In this document: piece by piece, positions 1 through 6,259 of the stretch | Layout: each line of letters starts with the position of its first letter | How positions within the stretch are numbered: the first letter of the stretch is position 1 | Origin: Erysipelotrichaceae bacterium UBA6182 | GTDB lineage: Bacteria > Bacillota_I > Bacilli_A > Erysipelotrichales > Erysipelotrichaceae | Assembly (NCBI GenBank): GCA_002422065.1 | Contig: DITO01000035.1 | Coordinates: 1 to 6,506 of the forward strand | Reading direction: 5' to 3' | DNA length: 6,506 nt | Program-made: the position numbers and the translations under genes | Notes under the pieces: model-generated | Told to the model about the DNA's origin: nothing | Databases searched by the model: none | The model's input: only the letters and a program-made list of their open reading frames with translations

Positions 1-12
1 AATGTTTGCCAT
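1..12 (-). CDS. 5' end of next downstream gene (partial, begins Met-Ala-Asn-Ile)
   Basis: Only four codons are visible before the window ends: ATG GCA AAC ATT on the minus strand, with the ATG at 12-10. The hexamer AAGAGA lies at 23-18, five bases upstream of the ATG, and the same hexamer precedes the large structural gene in this window. A start codon with a matching ribosome-binding site, on the same strand and just after another gene, suggests the next cistron of the operon. Phage tail-fibre and structural proteins often start Met-Ala-Asn, but four residues cannot identify a product. The caveat is that an identical ATG one repeat unit upstream opens only an eight-codon frame. If the 49-bp repeat continues beyond the edge, this ATG would also lead to a stop after eight codons. 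Confidence 0.4.
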
Positions 13-17
13 CTAGT

Positions 18-23
18 TCTCTT
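18..23 (-). promoter_or_regulatory. Ribosome-binding site of the downstream gene (second repeat copy)
   Basis: AAGAGA on the minus strand, five bases (ACTAG) before the ATG at 12-10. It is a partial Shine-Dalgarno match of the same form as the site before the large structural gene. It is the copy that would serve the Met-Ala-Asn-Ile gene running off the window. Confidence 0.5.
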
Positions 24-34
24 CTATGTTTAGT

Positions 35-61
35 TTATTTAATGAGGGCAATGTTTGCCAT
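35..61 (-). CDS. Eight-codon micro-ORF MANIALIK created by the tandem duplication
   Basis: On the minus strand the ATG at 61-59 is followed by GCA AAC ATT GCC CTC ATT AAA and a TAA at 37-35. Its first three codons copy the start of the downstream gene. Codons 4-8 and the stop copy the C-terminus of the upstream 79-residue gene, so it is a chimera across the repeat junction. An AAGAGA site at 72-67 lies five bases upstream, and the next ATG in the other repeat copy lies 22 bases after its stop. If translated, it could act as a short leader upstream of the next gene, with reinitiation at 12. More likely it is a by-product of the duplication with no function as a peptide. Nothing here shows that it is expressed. 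Confidence 0.25.
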   Translation of the reverse strand: MANIALIK

Positions 62-62
62 C
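44..62 (-). promoter_or_regulatory. Small hairpin at the repeat junction covering a start codon
   Basis: A perfect 5-bp stem (GGCAA / TTGCC, bases 47-51 with 55-59) closes on a 3-base loop. One mismatch (46/60) and two more pairs (44-45 with 61-62) extend it. On the minus strand the stem includes the last base of the micro-ORF's ATG. The hairpin exists because the end of one repeat copy meets the start of the next. The minus-strand sequence after the stem is A-rich rather than a T-run, so it is not a typical intrinsic terminator. It might lower initiation at the first ATG, but this is inference from pairing alone. Confidence 0.35.
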
Positions 63-66
63 TAGT

Positions 67-72
67 TCTCTT
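67..72 (-). promoter_or_regulatory. Duplicate ribosome-binding site (first repeat copy)
   Basis: AAGAGA on the minus strand, five bases before the ATG at 61-59. It is identical to the site at 18-23 because both lie in the 49-bp repeat. As read here it would serve only the eight-codon micro-ORF. Confidence 0.4.
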
Positions 73-83
73 CTATGTTTAGT

Positions 84-323
84 TTATTTAATGAGGGCAA
101 TTCTTGGATGAGTAAGTAAAAATTGCGCGTATTTCTCATCAGACACTATAAATGCTTCAAGCAACGCAACTCGGTTTTTTAAATGTTCGACATCAGATTT
201 TAAAGAATTTATAGTTTTTATATCCTCTTTTTTTCTTTTGTATGAATTTAACTCCGAATTATTCTTATTGATTAAAGCACCATTGTCTGATCGGTAAATA
301 CCAGAAATTTCTGTCTTTTCCAT
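84..323 (-). CDS. Small coiled-coil phage protein of unknown function (79 aa)
   Basis: A complete 79-residue frame from an ATG at 323-321 to a TAA at 86-84. Residues 1-25 include Tyr10-Arg-Ser-Asp-Asn-Gly-Ala-Leu-Ile-Asn. Residues 27-35 are lysine-rich. Hydrophobic residues at 38, 41, 45, 48, 52, 55 and 59 alternate 3-4-3-4, which is a heptad pattern over about four turns and predicts a short coiled coil, so it probably oligomerises or binds a partner. It has no signal peptide or membrane segment. From memory, small proteins with a similar Tyr-Arg-(Asn/Asp)-x-x-Gly-Ala-Leu-(Ile/Val)-Asn start and a coiled-coil tail are common near structural genes in T4-like aquatic phages; their role is not known to me. 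The gene starts 3 nt after the large structural gene stops. The preceding bases (CAAAAATAAAAT) lack a clear Shine-Dalgarno site, so translational coupling is likely. Its last five codons and stop lie in the 49-bp repeat, so the native C-terminus could have been altered. Confidence 0.8.
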   Translation of the reverse strand: MEKTEISGIYRSDNGALINKNNSELNSYKRKKEDIKTINSLKSDVEHLKNRVALLEAFIVSDEKYAQFLLTHPRIALIK

Positions 324-326
324 ATT

Positions 327-3300
327 TTATTTTTGAAGTGCAATAACTTGAAGATCTGCAACTCTAGGAACTATGGCACCGTCTGAACTCATTAAGCCAA
401 TCTTAATCTCAAACTGTTTGAACCCGTCAAATGTATTACCATTATACGCATATTGTACAGATCCATTGACACCTATTAGATAGGCAGCTGGTACACTATA
501 TGCAAATGATATGAAATTATTTCTATTCACAGAAGAAGAATAGACATTGGCAGAATCTCTCACCAATTCAATCCAATTCTTAGTTCCTATACGATCAGAA
601 TCTTCATTGTGTTTAAATCTTGCCCAAACTTTAACATCAGTACCTTGTGGTATGTAAGAAGACAAAGTTACTATTAGATCTTCTGCATCCTGATCTTCCG
701 CCAAAGTGATAACCTGACTAACATACTTATTGATCAAATCTCCACCTAGAGGATTTGTCTCATTTGTTGCGACATTGTTGACGACGTTGTTGATAAATAT
801 GCCACTGATTTTGCTATTATCTATGATTGGAGATACATAATTACTAGCACCACCAATACTACCACGGATCACCGCAGAGTATGCTCCAGCAAAATTAGCT
901 TTTTCATCCGATTTAGAAAACAATGCAACCAAAGAATCAAATGTGAATGCCGTGTCTGGAATAGTAGTAATGAACGGCATTAAAGCGTCAGTAGTGGCAG
1001 ACCGAGTTTGGAATTCATAATTGACGTCCATATTGTCGAACGCCAAATGATTAGGCTTAAATGTCACAACCGAATATGGATGCTTAACAAATGAATTTAA
1101 AGTCACCGAAATGCCCGAACTAATACCTTTCAATGTACAACCCTCAAAGAAGTCCCCATTGGAATTATTCAATATCAGAGTATAATTTTCACGGTCATAT
1201 TTGTACAATTGTGCCAAACCAAAAGAACTTGAAGTAATGTTCGCTGTTATTGATTTAGAAACTGAATTACTATCTAAGATAGTAACAGCTGTGCCGACTA
1301 TGAATTTTTCCAATTCACAGTGATCTGTATAGTACTTATTACCGTTGATAGAAAGCACATTGCCAATTAAGGATCCTTGCTGTATTTTATCTCCAACAAT
1401 AATTGTACCACCAACAATGCTATTTAGACTTAAACACATTGAACCGTAAATATTTTCACCGATTGTATTAAAGATGAAAGCCGGAGGAGATACGTTAAAG
1501 AATTCATAGCCATCAATAGCATAATCAATGCTTGCGGCAGAAGAAGTATTGGTAAAATTAGCACGATTGAAAGTAACTTTCAGATCGATGTCTGGAACAA
1601 TATCCCAGTTTAGGTTGTTGTTCGTGGTAAAAACATTACCGGTCAATTGTCTACCAGTGACTTGTTTGTTAGTAATAATATCGGTTTCACCAAGTCTGGA
1701 GATCCAGAAATAATAATCTGGATTTAGACCTTCTGTGTGAATAATGAATGCATATTGAGTATCATTCATCAAAAATACTAGTGAAGGAAATACCACCGTA
1801 TGTGGAACTGTTGCATCATTTGTAGTTACTACTTCACTAGATTTATACCAAACTTCACTATAAGGCACCTGGGTTCTTGTAATACCACCAGAACTATCCA
1901 TTTCACGAATTTCAAACCAAATACCCAAAGTTGGATGTTTCTCTTTGATAAACAAATCCACCGACGATAGAAAAACACCGCTTTCATTGCTAGGTACATC
2001 TACTTTAAAAGAATACGCCATACATGATGGACCTAGTACTTCTACTTTCTGTGGACCTACAGTTTGGATATTAGTAAGAACTGTATTCGTACGACTCTCG
2101 GATATCTGGTTGGTATATGGAATTGCGTATTTCGTCGAAATGATTGTGTTTTGTTTCTGAACGCTCAGACCAGAAGCGACAAAATATGATTTTGCATACG
2201 AAGTTGCATCAACCGAGTTGGTTGGATTATCGGTAATCATAATTTCTTTAGTACCGATTCTAAATCTCTTTCCAGAATCAGGTAATCTTAAGAATATAGA
2301 TAATTCACCAGTAATGTCAGAACGAAGTTGAAGACCTTCTGTTGCCGGGGCCCCATTCAATCCGGAGTGGGTTATAACATTACCGCTTCTTGTACCTTGA
2401 GTACAGTAGGCTGACATGTCTTCACCATCAAAGAATACATAGTATTTAGTATTCGCCTTAAGACCCTGAGCAAATAGCTGCAAAGTCTGTGGTCTAATGT
2501 ACGGAATAATTGATATATCGGTTACATAAGTACCTATTTGCTCAGTGTTTGTTCCAATAGTAATACCGGAGACTGTACCAGTTCTTGTTTGTGTCTGGTC
2601 AGTTGCTACTTGGTTAATGATAGTACCATTAGAAACAATAAATGCTCGATCAGTACTAGCACCACCAATTGTGCCAACATTTCCTGCGGCAGCTTGGGCA
2701 GCAGCATATGAACTAAAAGAACCTACAAATTCTTCACCAATCTTATCAAATGTTCTATCACCAAATTTTCTGCGCCAGACATCATATGTAGGAGAAGTCG
2801 TTGTCGACGCAACTGTAGAACTAACAGACAATCCACTCACATTGTCGATCCAGGAACCCCACTTAGTGGTCATTAGATTTTTATTTGGTATATTGTTATC
2901 TATAGTAATAGTTTTATCTACTGTTTTAGAATCAACCCAAGTATCTGTGTCTGGCAATATTTTTAGCACACCAACAAATCTAAAAACACTTTGTTCGATG
3001 TTTCTTATAGTTGTTACACGGCTCTGTGTAACAAGCGCAACCTCGGTATATGGAAAAGATGATAAGTCACCAGTGGTAACCATATTTGTAGCTGCGATTG
3101 GCGAAAACCTGAATGACTCCATCTCAAAGATTGGACGAATTACTTGCTCATGTTTATCCACGGCAATGTTATATTCAGAATAAAGAGTATTGCCCAATGA
3201 ATGATCTAAAAAGCTGTCGATGAAAAATCCATTCTTGAATCTATCTAAGCCGTTTTCATCTAGAATTTTCATATCTATAGCAGATTTTTCTAACAATGAA

Positions 3301-6221
3301 AGACTGTTATAATATTCTAGATTTTCGATCCGCTGTTTCATAACACCAATGTCTCGCATTGTGTGGCGAGCGTTGGTTATTTTCTTAGAGCTGGCACCAT
3401 AACCGTCCTTATTTAAAATACGTGCATATGTAGATGCAATAGATGGATAAGGTGGGATGTAGATTGTGGCAACGCCCATCATAGAATCCGAAAATTTCGG
3501 AGTTATAGGAGAAACATTTGCACGGCCCCTGATGACACTAAATGCCCCATCAGACGTAACAGCTACAACGTCTCGACGGGCCAAATAGTAACTATAATCA
3601 CAATAGATTAATGTACCCGGAGTTGGTATACGGAGACCATTAGCCTCTGAATAGAATAGATCAGTTTTTGCTGGGTTAATTGAAGCAGCTGCTACTGTTG
3701 TAGCATCGGCAGCAGAATTCTGCTTAACTGGTCTAAAATCTAAACAATCACGGAGTGCATATGTAATTCCGTTAACTTCAGAGATGTAATTTGGAACTTG
3801 ATGTGTGAATATTGTTGTGTCAGATGAAGCATTATCATCTATATTATATGACTCAACTGAAAAATAGCCCACACCCTGTGAAAAGTCCGGCAAGAAATAA
3901 TCTAATTCAATCAATAGATAATCTGTTACTTCTAGTTGACCTGTGCGGGCTGTAATACTAGCATGCTCATATAGATCATCTCTCTGACCATCGTTGATTA
4001 TAAATTGTTGAGTTACATCAGCACCTTCCAACACACTAGTAAAAGCGGCTGTATGTTTTCTGATTTGTCTGATTTTATATAGATCAGAAACACCAAGATT
4101 AATCGGTGTGTTTACATCGGCCAGCAAACTGCAATCAATCTTTACATACCGAGATGGTTTTAGAATTTTCTTAACTTCCGCTGCCGCACTTCTGACACAA
4201 TTAATTGACGTAGAAACATTAAGCAAATCACCTGAATCAAAAGTTTCATTCAAGTCAATCGTCAATGAATCCGAGTTGTTTACAGTAACAGCTGGTGGTA
4301 GTCCGTTCTTAGAACCTTTAGCATTTAAATCTATTACTTGTCCATTGATGAACAATTTAGTATATGTTGCAACAGTAACGGTCGAAGATAAATTAGTAAC
4401 TAGAGTTAATGATGTATCAGTAGCAATTGTGGCAATCTTGTAAATACCAGATGCTCCGGTTATAGATAAATTATCTCCAACATTTAGTCTGGTGAAGAAA
4501 GTACCGGTGCCAGTTATAGAGTTTGTGCCAGACGTACCTGCCATCGTGCCTGTTTGAGGAACATATGTATCATCATTTGTGGTGACAATAATAGTTGACT
4601 TTTCGGCTGAAAGTAATGTGCCAGTAACTCCATAAGAATGATTCTCCAGAGCCGGATTCACATTTACTGTGAATGTACCAGCGGTGGCAACAGAATTAGA
4701 TTCAAAAGTGCGTCTAAATGTAAATGTAGTATCCGAAATATTAGACTCATTCTTTACATTACGAATATTCTGAATACCAATCGGAAATATCAAAGAAGAA
4801 GAAGTAATTTCTTTTAAAACAGCTGATCCTGATTCTAAAACCAAGTCTGCAAAAAATACTCCATTAATGCTTACGGCGCGCACCTCGGCAAAATTGTACC
4901 CACTGCTAATTATGACATCGGACAAATACAAACGATAAGTCGTACCACTGTCATTGATCAACATTTTTACTTTTGCAGAACCAATCAATGTACCACTTGG
5001 TGCCACTGTTCTACTAACTTTAGAAGTTACTCTAGTGCCAGCAGTAGTGTATAAATTAACTATGGTTGCTTGATTCTGTACTACATATCCAACCATTTCA
5101 TTGATCAATACGTATTTACCATATCTAACGGAAACGATTTCAGAGTTTACGTTTTCATATTCTGTACTTTTGTCGATTGGGATATATTTTGTAACCAAGT
5201 TATTGACTTCATAGCCCTTTACATATGCGAGACCTGGTTCTACACCGATGGCCAATTTTGTAGAATCACCATCATTGGCCAATAAATGCAAGCCACCATT
5301 ATCACCGGTATTTAGATGTTCTCTGATAATTAGATTCAATCCGTGTACAGTATAGTCGCCTGATTCATCATATGTGCGTTTTGCTATTTCATCATAAATT
5401 CTAGAGTATTGAGTACGTTCGTTGGAAGTTTTTAGAGCACCTTCAACGATTTCAAATAGAAGAATAAAATCTGCATCTGGCTGTTCATTTATGTCTAACT
5501 TAATTAGATCTAAGTTGATAACTAAACGATCAGCACCGGGAGCAGCATAATTATAAGATCCTTGAGCAGGATCTAGCAATGAACTATCTAATTCGGAATT
5601 AGAAATTGATTCACCAACTTTAAAACCAACTCTATATGTTGGAGAACGATTTTCTGCATCTAGAACTAAACTCTGTTTACTAAATGCTATAAAATAACCT
5701 TTGGAGAATACAACTCCATCAGTAATAGAAAATTTAGAACCCTTAGAAGTTGAACTGACTGTATAGCTAGGAGCAGCAGTTGGACTACTAATTGCAATCT
5801 GTTCTGCTGGTTGAAACACATCAAAATCATCACCAGATGAAAGATAACGTATGACCAAAGCGTTATGTGTAGCACCAGAATCTTTTTTTAAGCTAACTGC
5901 CACAATATAAGCACTAACATTGGAACTAAGACCATAAATCGTCTGACCAACTAGATTAGAAGCATCGGTTGAAGAAACGATATCGGTTATCTTTACACAA
6001 TCAACACCTGTGTCTATGTCAAATAGACCACCAAGTACCATTGAACCGTCTTTAAACACATGAGAACCAAACTTTGAAATTTGGTTCTGAAGGATTGTTT
6101 GAATTTGAGTTAGTTCACGAGCTTGTACGGCATACCCAGGCTTAAACAAGATTTGTTGGTGGCCCTTAGTAACATCAAAATCATCATAATATGGTGCTAC
6201 ATTTAAATTAGTTGTTGTCAT
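327..6221 (-). CDS. Giant DUF4815-type virion structural protein, baseplate/tail associated (1964 aa)
   Basis: An uninterrupted 1964-codon frame. The frame extends to a TTG at 6227, but I chose the ATG at 6221-6219, which has AAGAGA nine bases upstream and gives the family-like start MTTTNLNVAPYYDDFD. Residues 9-62 carry the DUF4815 signature: Pro-Tyr-Tyr-Asp-Asp-Phe, then Ile-Leu-Phe-x-Pro-Gly, Val-Gln-Ala-Arg-Glu-Leu and Phe-Lys-Asp-Gly-Ser. Other landmarks I recognise from aquatic T4-like homologues are DPAQGSYNYAAPGADR (217-232), RTYDESGDY (282-290), PGLAYVKGYE (329-338), DGQRDDLYE (744-752), IYIPPYP (920-926), RIENLEYYNSLSLLEK (964-979), PYIRPQ (1240-1245) with VFFDG (1262-1266), GVFLSSVDLF (1415-1424), SPIID (1797-1801), and a C-terminal FKQFEIKI with PRVADL. 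Ser, Thr, Asn and Val are abundant and hydrophobic residues alternate, which suggests mostly beta structure. There is no visible catalytic motif, signal peptide or membrane segment. The family is a phage structural protein without a defined biochemical role that I know of. The position after a gp8-like gene suggests a baseplate-rim or fibre-attachment role (inference). Confidence 0.92.
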   Translation of the reverse strand: MTTTNLNVAPYYDDFDVTKGHQQILFKPGYAVQARELTQIQTILQNQISKFGSHVFKDGSMVLGGLFDIDTGVDCVKITDIVSSTDASNLVGQTIYGLSSNVSAYIVAVSLKKDSGATHNALVIRYLSSGDDFDVFQPAEQIAISSPTAAPSYTVSSTSKGSKFSITDGVVFSKGYFIAFSKQSLVLDAENRSPTYRVGFKVGESISNSELDSSLLDPAQGSYNYAAPGADRLVINLDLIKLDINEQPDADFILLFEIVEGALKTSNERTQYSRIYDEIAKRTYDESGDYTVHGLNLIIREHLNTGDNGGLHLLANDGDSTKLAIGVEPGLAYVKGYEVNNLVTKYIPIDKSTEYENVNSEIVSVRYGKYVLINEMVGYVVQNQATIVNLYTTAGTRVTSKVSRTVAPSGTLIGSAKVKMLINDSGTTYRLYLSDVIISSGYNFAEVRAVSINGVFFADLVLESGSAVLKEITSSSLIFPIGIQNIRNVKNESNISDTTFTFRRTFESNSVATAGTFTVNVNPALENHSYGVTGTLLSAEKSTIIVTTNDDTYVPQTGTMAGTSGTNSITGTGTFFTRLNVGDNLSITGASGIYKIATIATDTSLTLVTNLSSTVTVATYTKLFINGQVIDLNAKGSKNGLPPAVTVNNSDSLTIDLNETFDSGDLLNVSTSINCVRSAAAEVKKILKPSRYVKIDCSLLADVNTPINLGVSDLYKIRQIRKHTAAFTSVLEGADVTQQFIINDGQRDDLYEHASITARTGQLEVTDYLLIELDYFLPDFSQGVGYFSVESYNIDDNASSDTTIFTHQVPNYISEVNGITYALRDCLDFRPVKQNSAADATTVAAASINPAKTDLFYSEANGLRIPTPGTLIYCDYSYYLARRDVVAVTSDGAFSVIRGRANVSPITPKFSDSMMGVATIYIPPYPSIASTYARILNKDGYGASSKKITNARHTMRDIGVMKQRIENLEYYNSLSLLEKSAIDMKILDENGLDRFKNGFFIDSFLDHSLGNTLYSEYNIAVDKHEQVIRPIFEMESFRFSPIAATNMVTTGDLSSFPYTEVALVTQSRVTTIRNIEQSVFRFVGVLKILPDTDTWVDSKTVDKTITIDNNIPNKNLMTTKWGSWIDNVSGLSVSSTVASTTTSPTYDVWRRKFGDRTFDKIGEEFVGSFSSYAAAQAAAGNVGTIGGASTDRAFIVSNGTIINQVATDQTQTRTGTVSGITIGTNTEQIGTYVTDISIIPYIRPQTLQLFAQGLKANTKYYVFFDGEDMSAYCTQGTRSGNVITHSGLNGAPATEGLQLRSDITGELSIFLRLPDSGKRFRIGTKEIMITDNPTNSVDATSYAKSYFVASGLSVQKQNTIISTKYAIPYTNQISESRTNTVLTNIQTVGPQKVEVLGPSCMAYSFKVDVPSNESGVFLSSVDLFIKEKHPTLGIWFEIREMDSSGGITRTQVPYSEVWYKSSEVVTTNDATVPHTVVFPSLVFLMNDTQYAFIIHTEGLNPDYYFWISRLGETDIITNKQVTGRQLTGNVFTTNNNLNWDIVPDIDLKVTFNRANFTNTSSAASIDYAIDGYEFFNVSPPAFIFNTIGENIYGSMCLSLNSIVGGTIIVGDKIQQGSLIGNVLSINGNKYYTDHCELEKFIVGTAVTILDSNSVSKSITANITSSSFGLAQLYKYDRENYTLILNNSNGDFFEGCTLKGISSGISVTLNSFVKHPYSVVTFKPNHLAFDNMDVNYEFQTRSATTDALMPFITTIPDTAFTFDSLVALFSKSDEKANFAGAYSAVIRGSIGGASNYVSPIIDNSKISGIFINNVVNNVATNETNPLGGDLINKYVSQVITLAEDQDAEDLIVTLSSYIPQGTDVKVWARFKHNEDSDRIGTKNWIELVRDSANVYSSSVNRNNFISFAYSVPAAYLIGVNGSVQYAYNGNTFDGFKQFEIKIGLMSSDGAIVPRVADLQVIALQK

Positions 6222-6230
6222 TATCAAGTT

Positions 6231-6236
6231 TCTCTT
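6231..6236 (-). promoter_or_regulatory. Ribosome-binding site of the large structural gene
   Basis: AAGAGA on the minus strand, nine bases before the ATG at 6221-6219. It supports that ATG over the in-frame TTG at 6227-6225, which would sit only three bases from the site. It lies in the 38-nt spacer 6222-6259 after the upstream gene's TAA. I see no T4-type late promoter (TATAAATA) and no terminator hairpin in this spacer, so the two genes are probably co-transcribed. Confidence 0.7.
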
Positions 6237-6259
6237 AAAATTCTAGATTTGTGTGGGTA

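Larger units (their letters stand above)
1..101. repeat. Perfect tandem duplication, 49-bp period, about 2.06 copies visible
   Basis: Bases 1-52 are identical to bases 50-101, and the match breaks at 53 versus 102, so the period is 49 bp with no mismatch over the visible span. The left end is cut by the window, so the true copy number is unknown. Read on the minus strand, one unit holds the last five codons of the 79-residue gene (Ile-Ala-Leu-Ile-Lys) with its TAA, a spacer, an AAGAGA ribosome-binding site, and a start ATG-GCA-AAC. The bases ATT occur at both junctions, which fits a duplication between 3-bp microhomologies. Perfect identity means it is either recent, under constraint, or an assembly artefact near a sequence end. 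Confidence 0.93.

Noticed and set aside
44..62. The repeat-junction hairpin as a transcription terminator
   Set aside because: The stem is only five uninterrupted pairs and the minus-strand sequence after it is A-rich rather than a T-run.
1..101. A CRISPR array
   Set aside because: The units are immediately adjacent with no variable spacers, and they contain gene ends and a start codon. It is a simple tandem duplication.
147..154. TATAAATG on the plus strand, resembling a T4-type late promoter
   Set aside because: It is inside the 79-aa gene, points the opposite way, drives no supported plus-strand gene, and single matches are expected by chance in A+T-rich DNA.
2545..3183. A 212-codon open frame on the plus strand
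   Set aside because: It lies antisense within the giant structural gene, whose frame is intact and carries family motifs on both sides. The plus-strand translation has no recognisable domain or convincing start context, so it is a shadow of the coding strand.
4108..4443. A 111-codon plus-strand frame, with shorter ones at 1528-1713, 1945-2160 and 5070-5285
   Set aside because: All lie antisense within the giant gene, are short, and lack ribosome-binding sites or recognisable protein features.
5687..5875. A 62-codon minus-strand frame, hydrophobic and leucine-rich
   Set aside because: It overlaps the giant gene in another frame of the same strand. The apparent hydrophobicity comes from out-of-frame reading of T-rich codons.
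6222..6227. TTG at 6227-6225 as the start of the giant gene
   Set aside because: The ATG two codons later has a well-spaced AAGAGA site and gives the family-like N-terminus. TTG would leave only three bases to that site.
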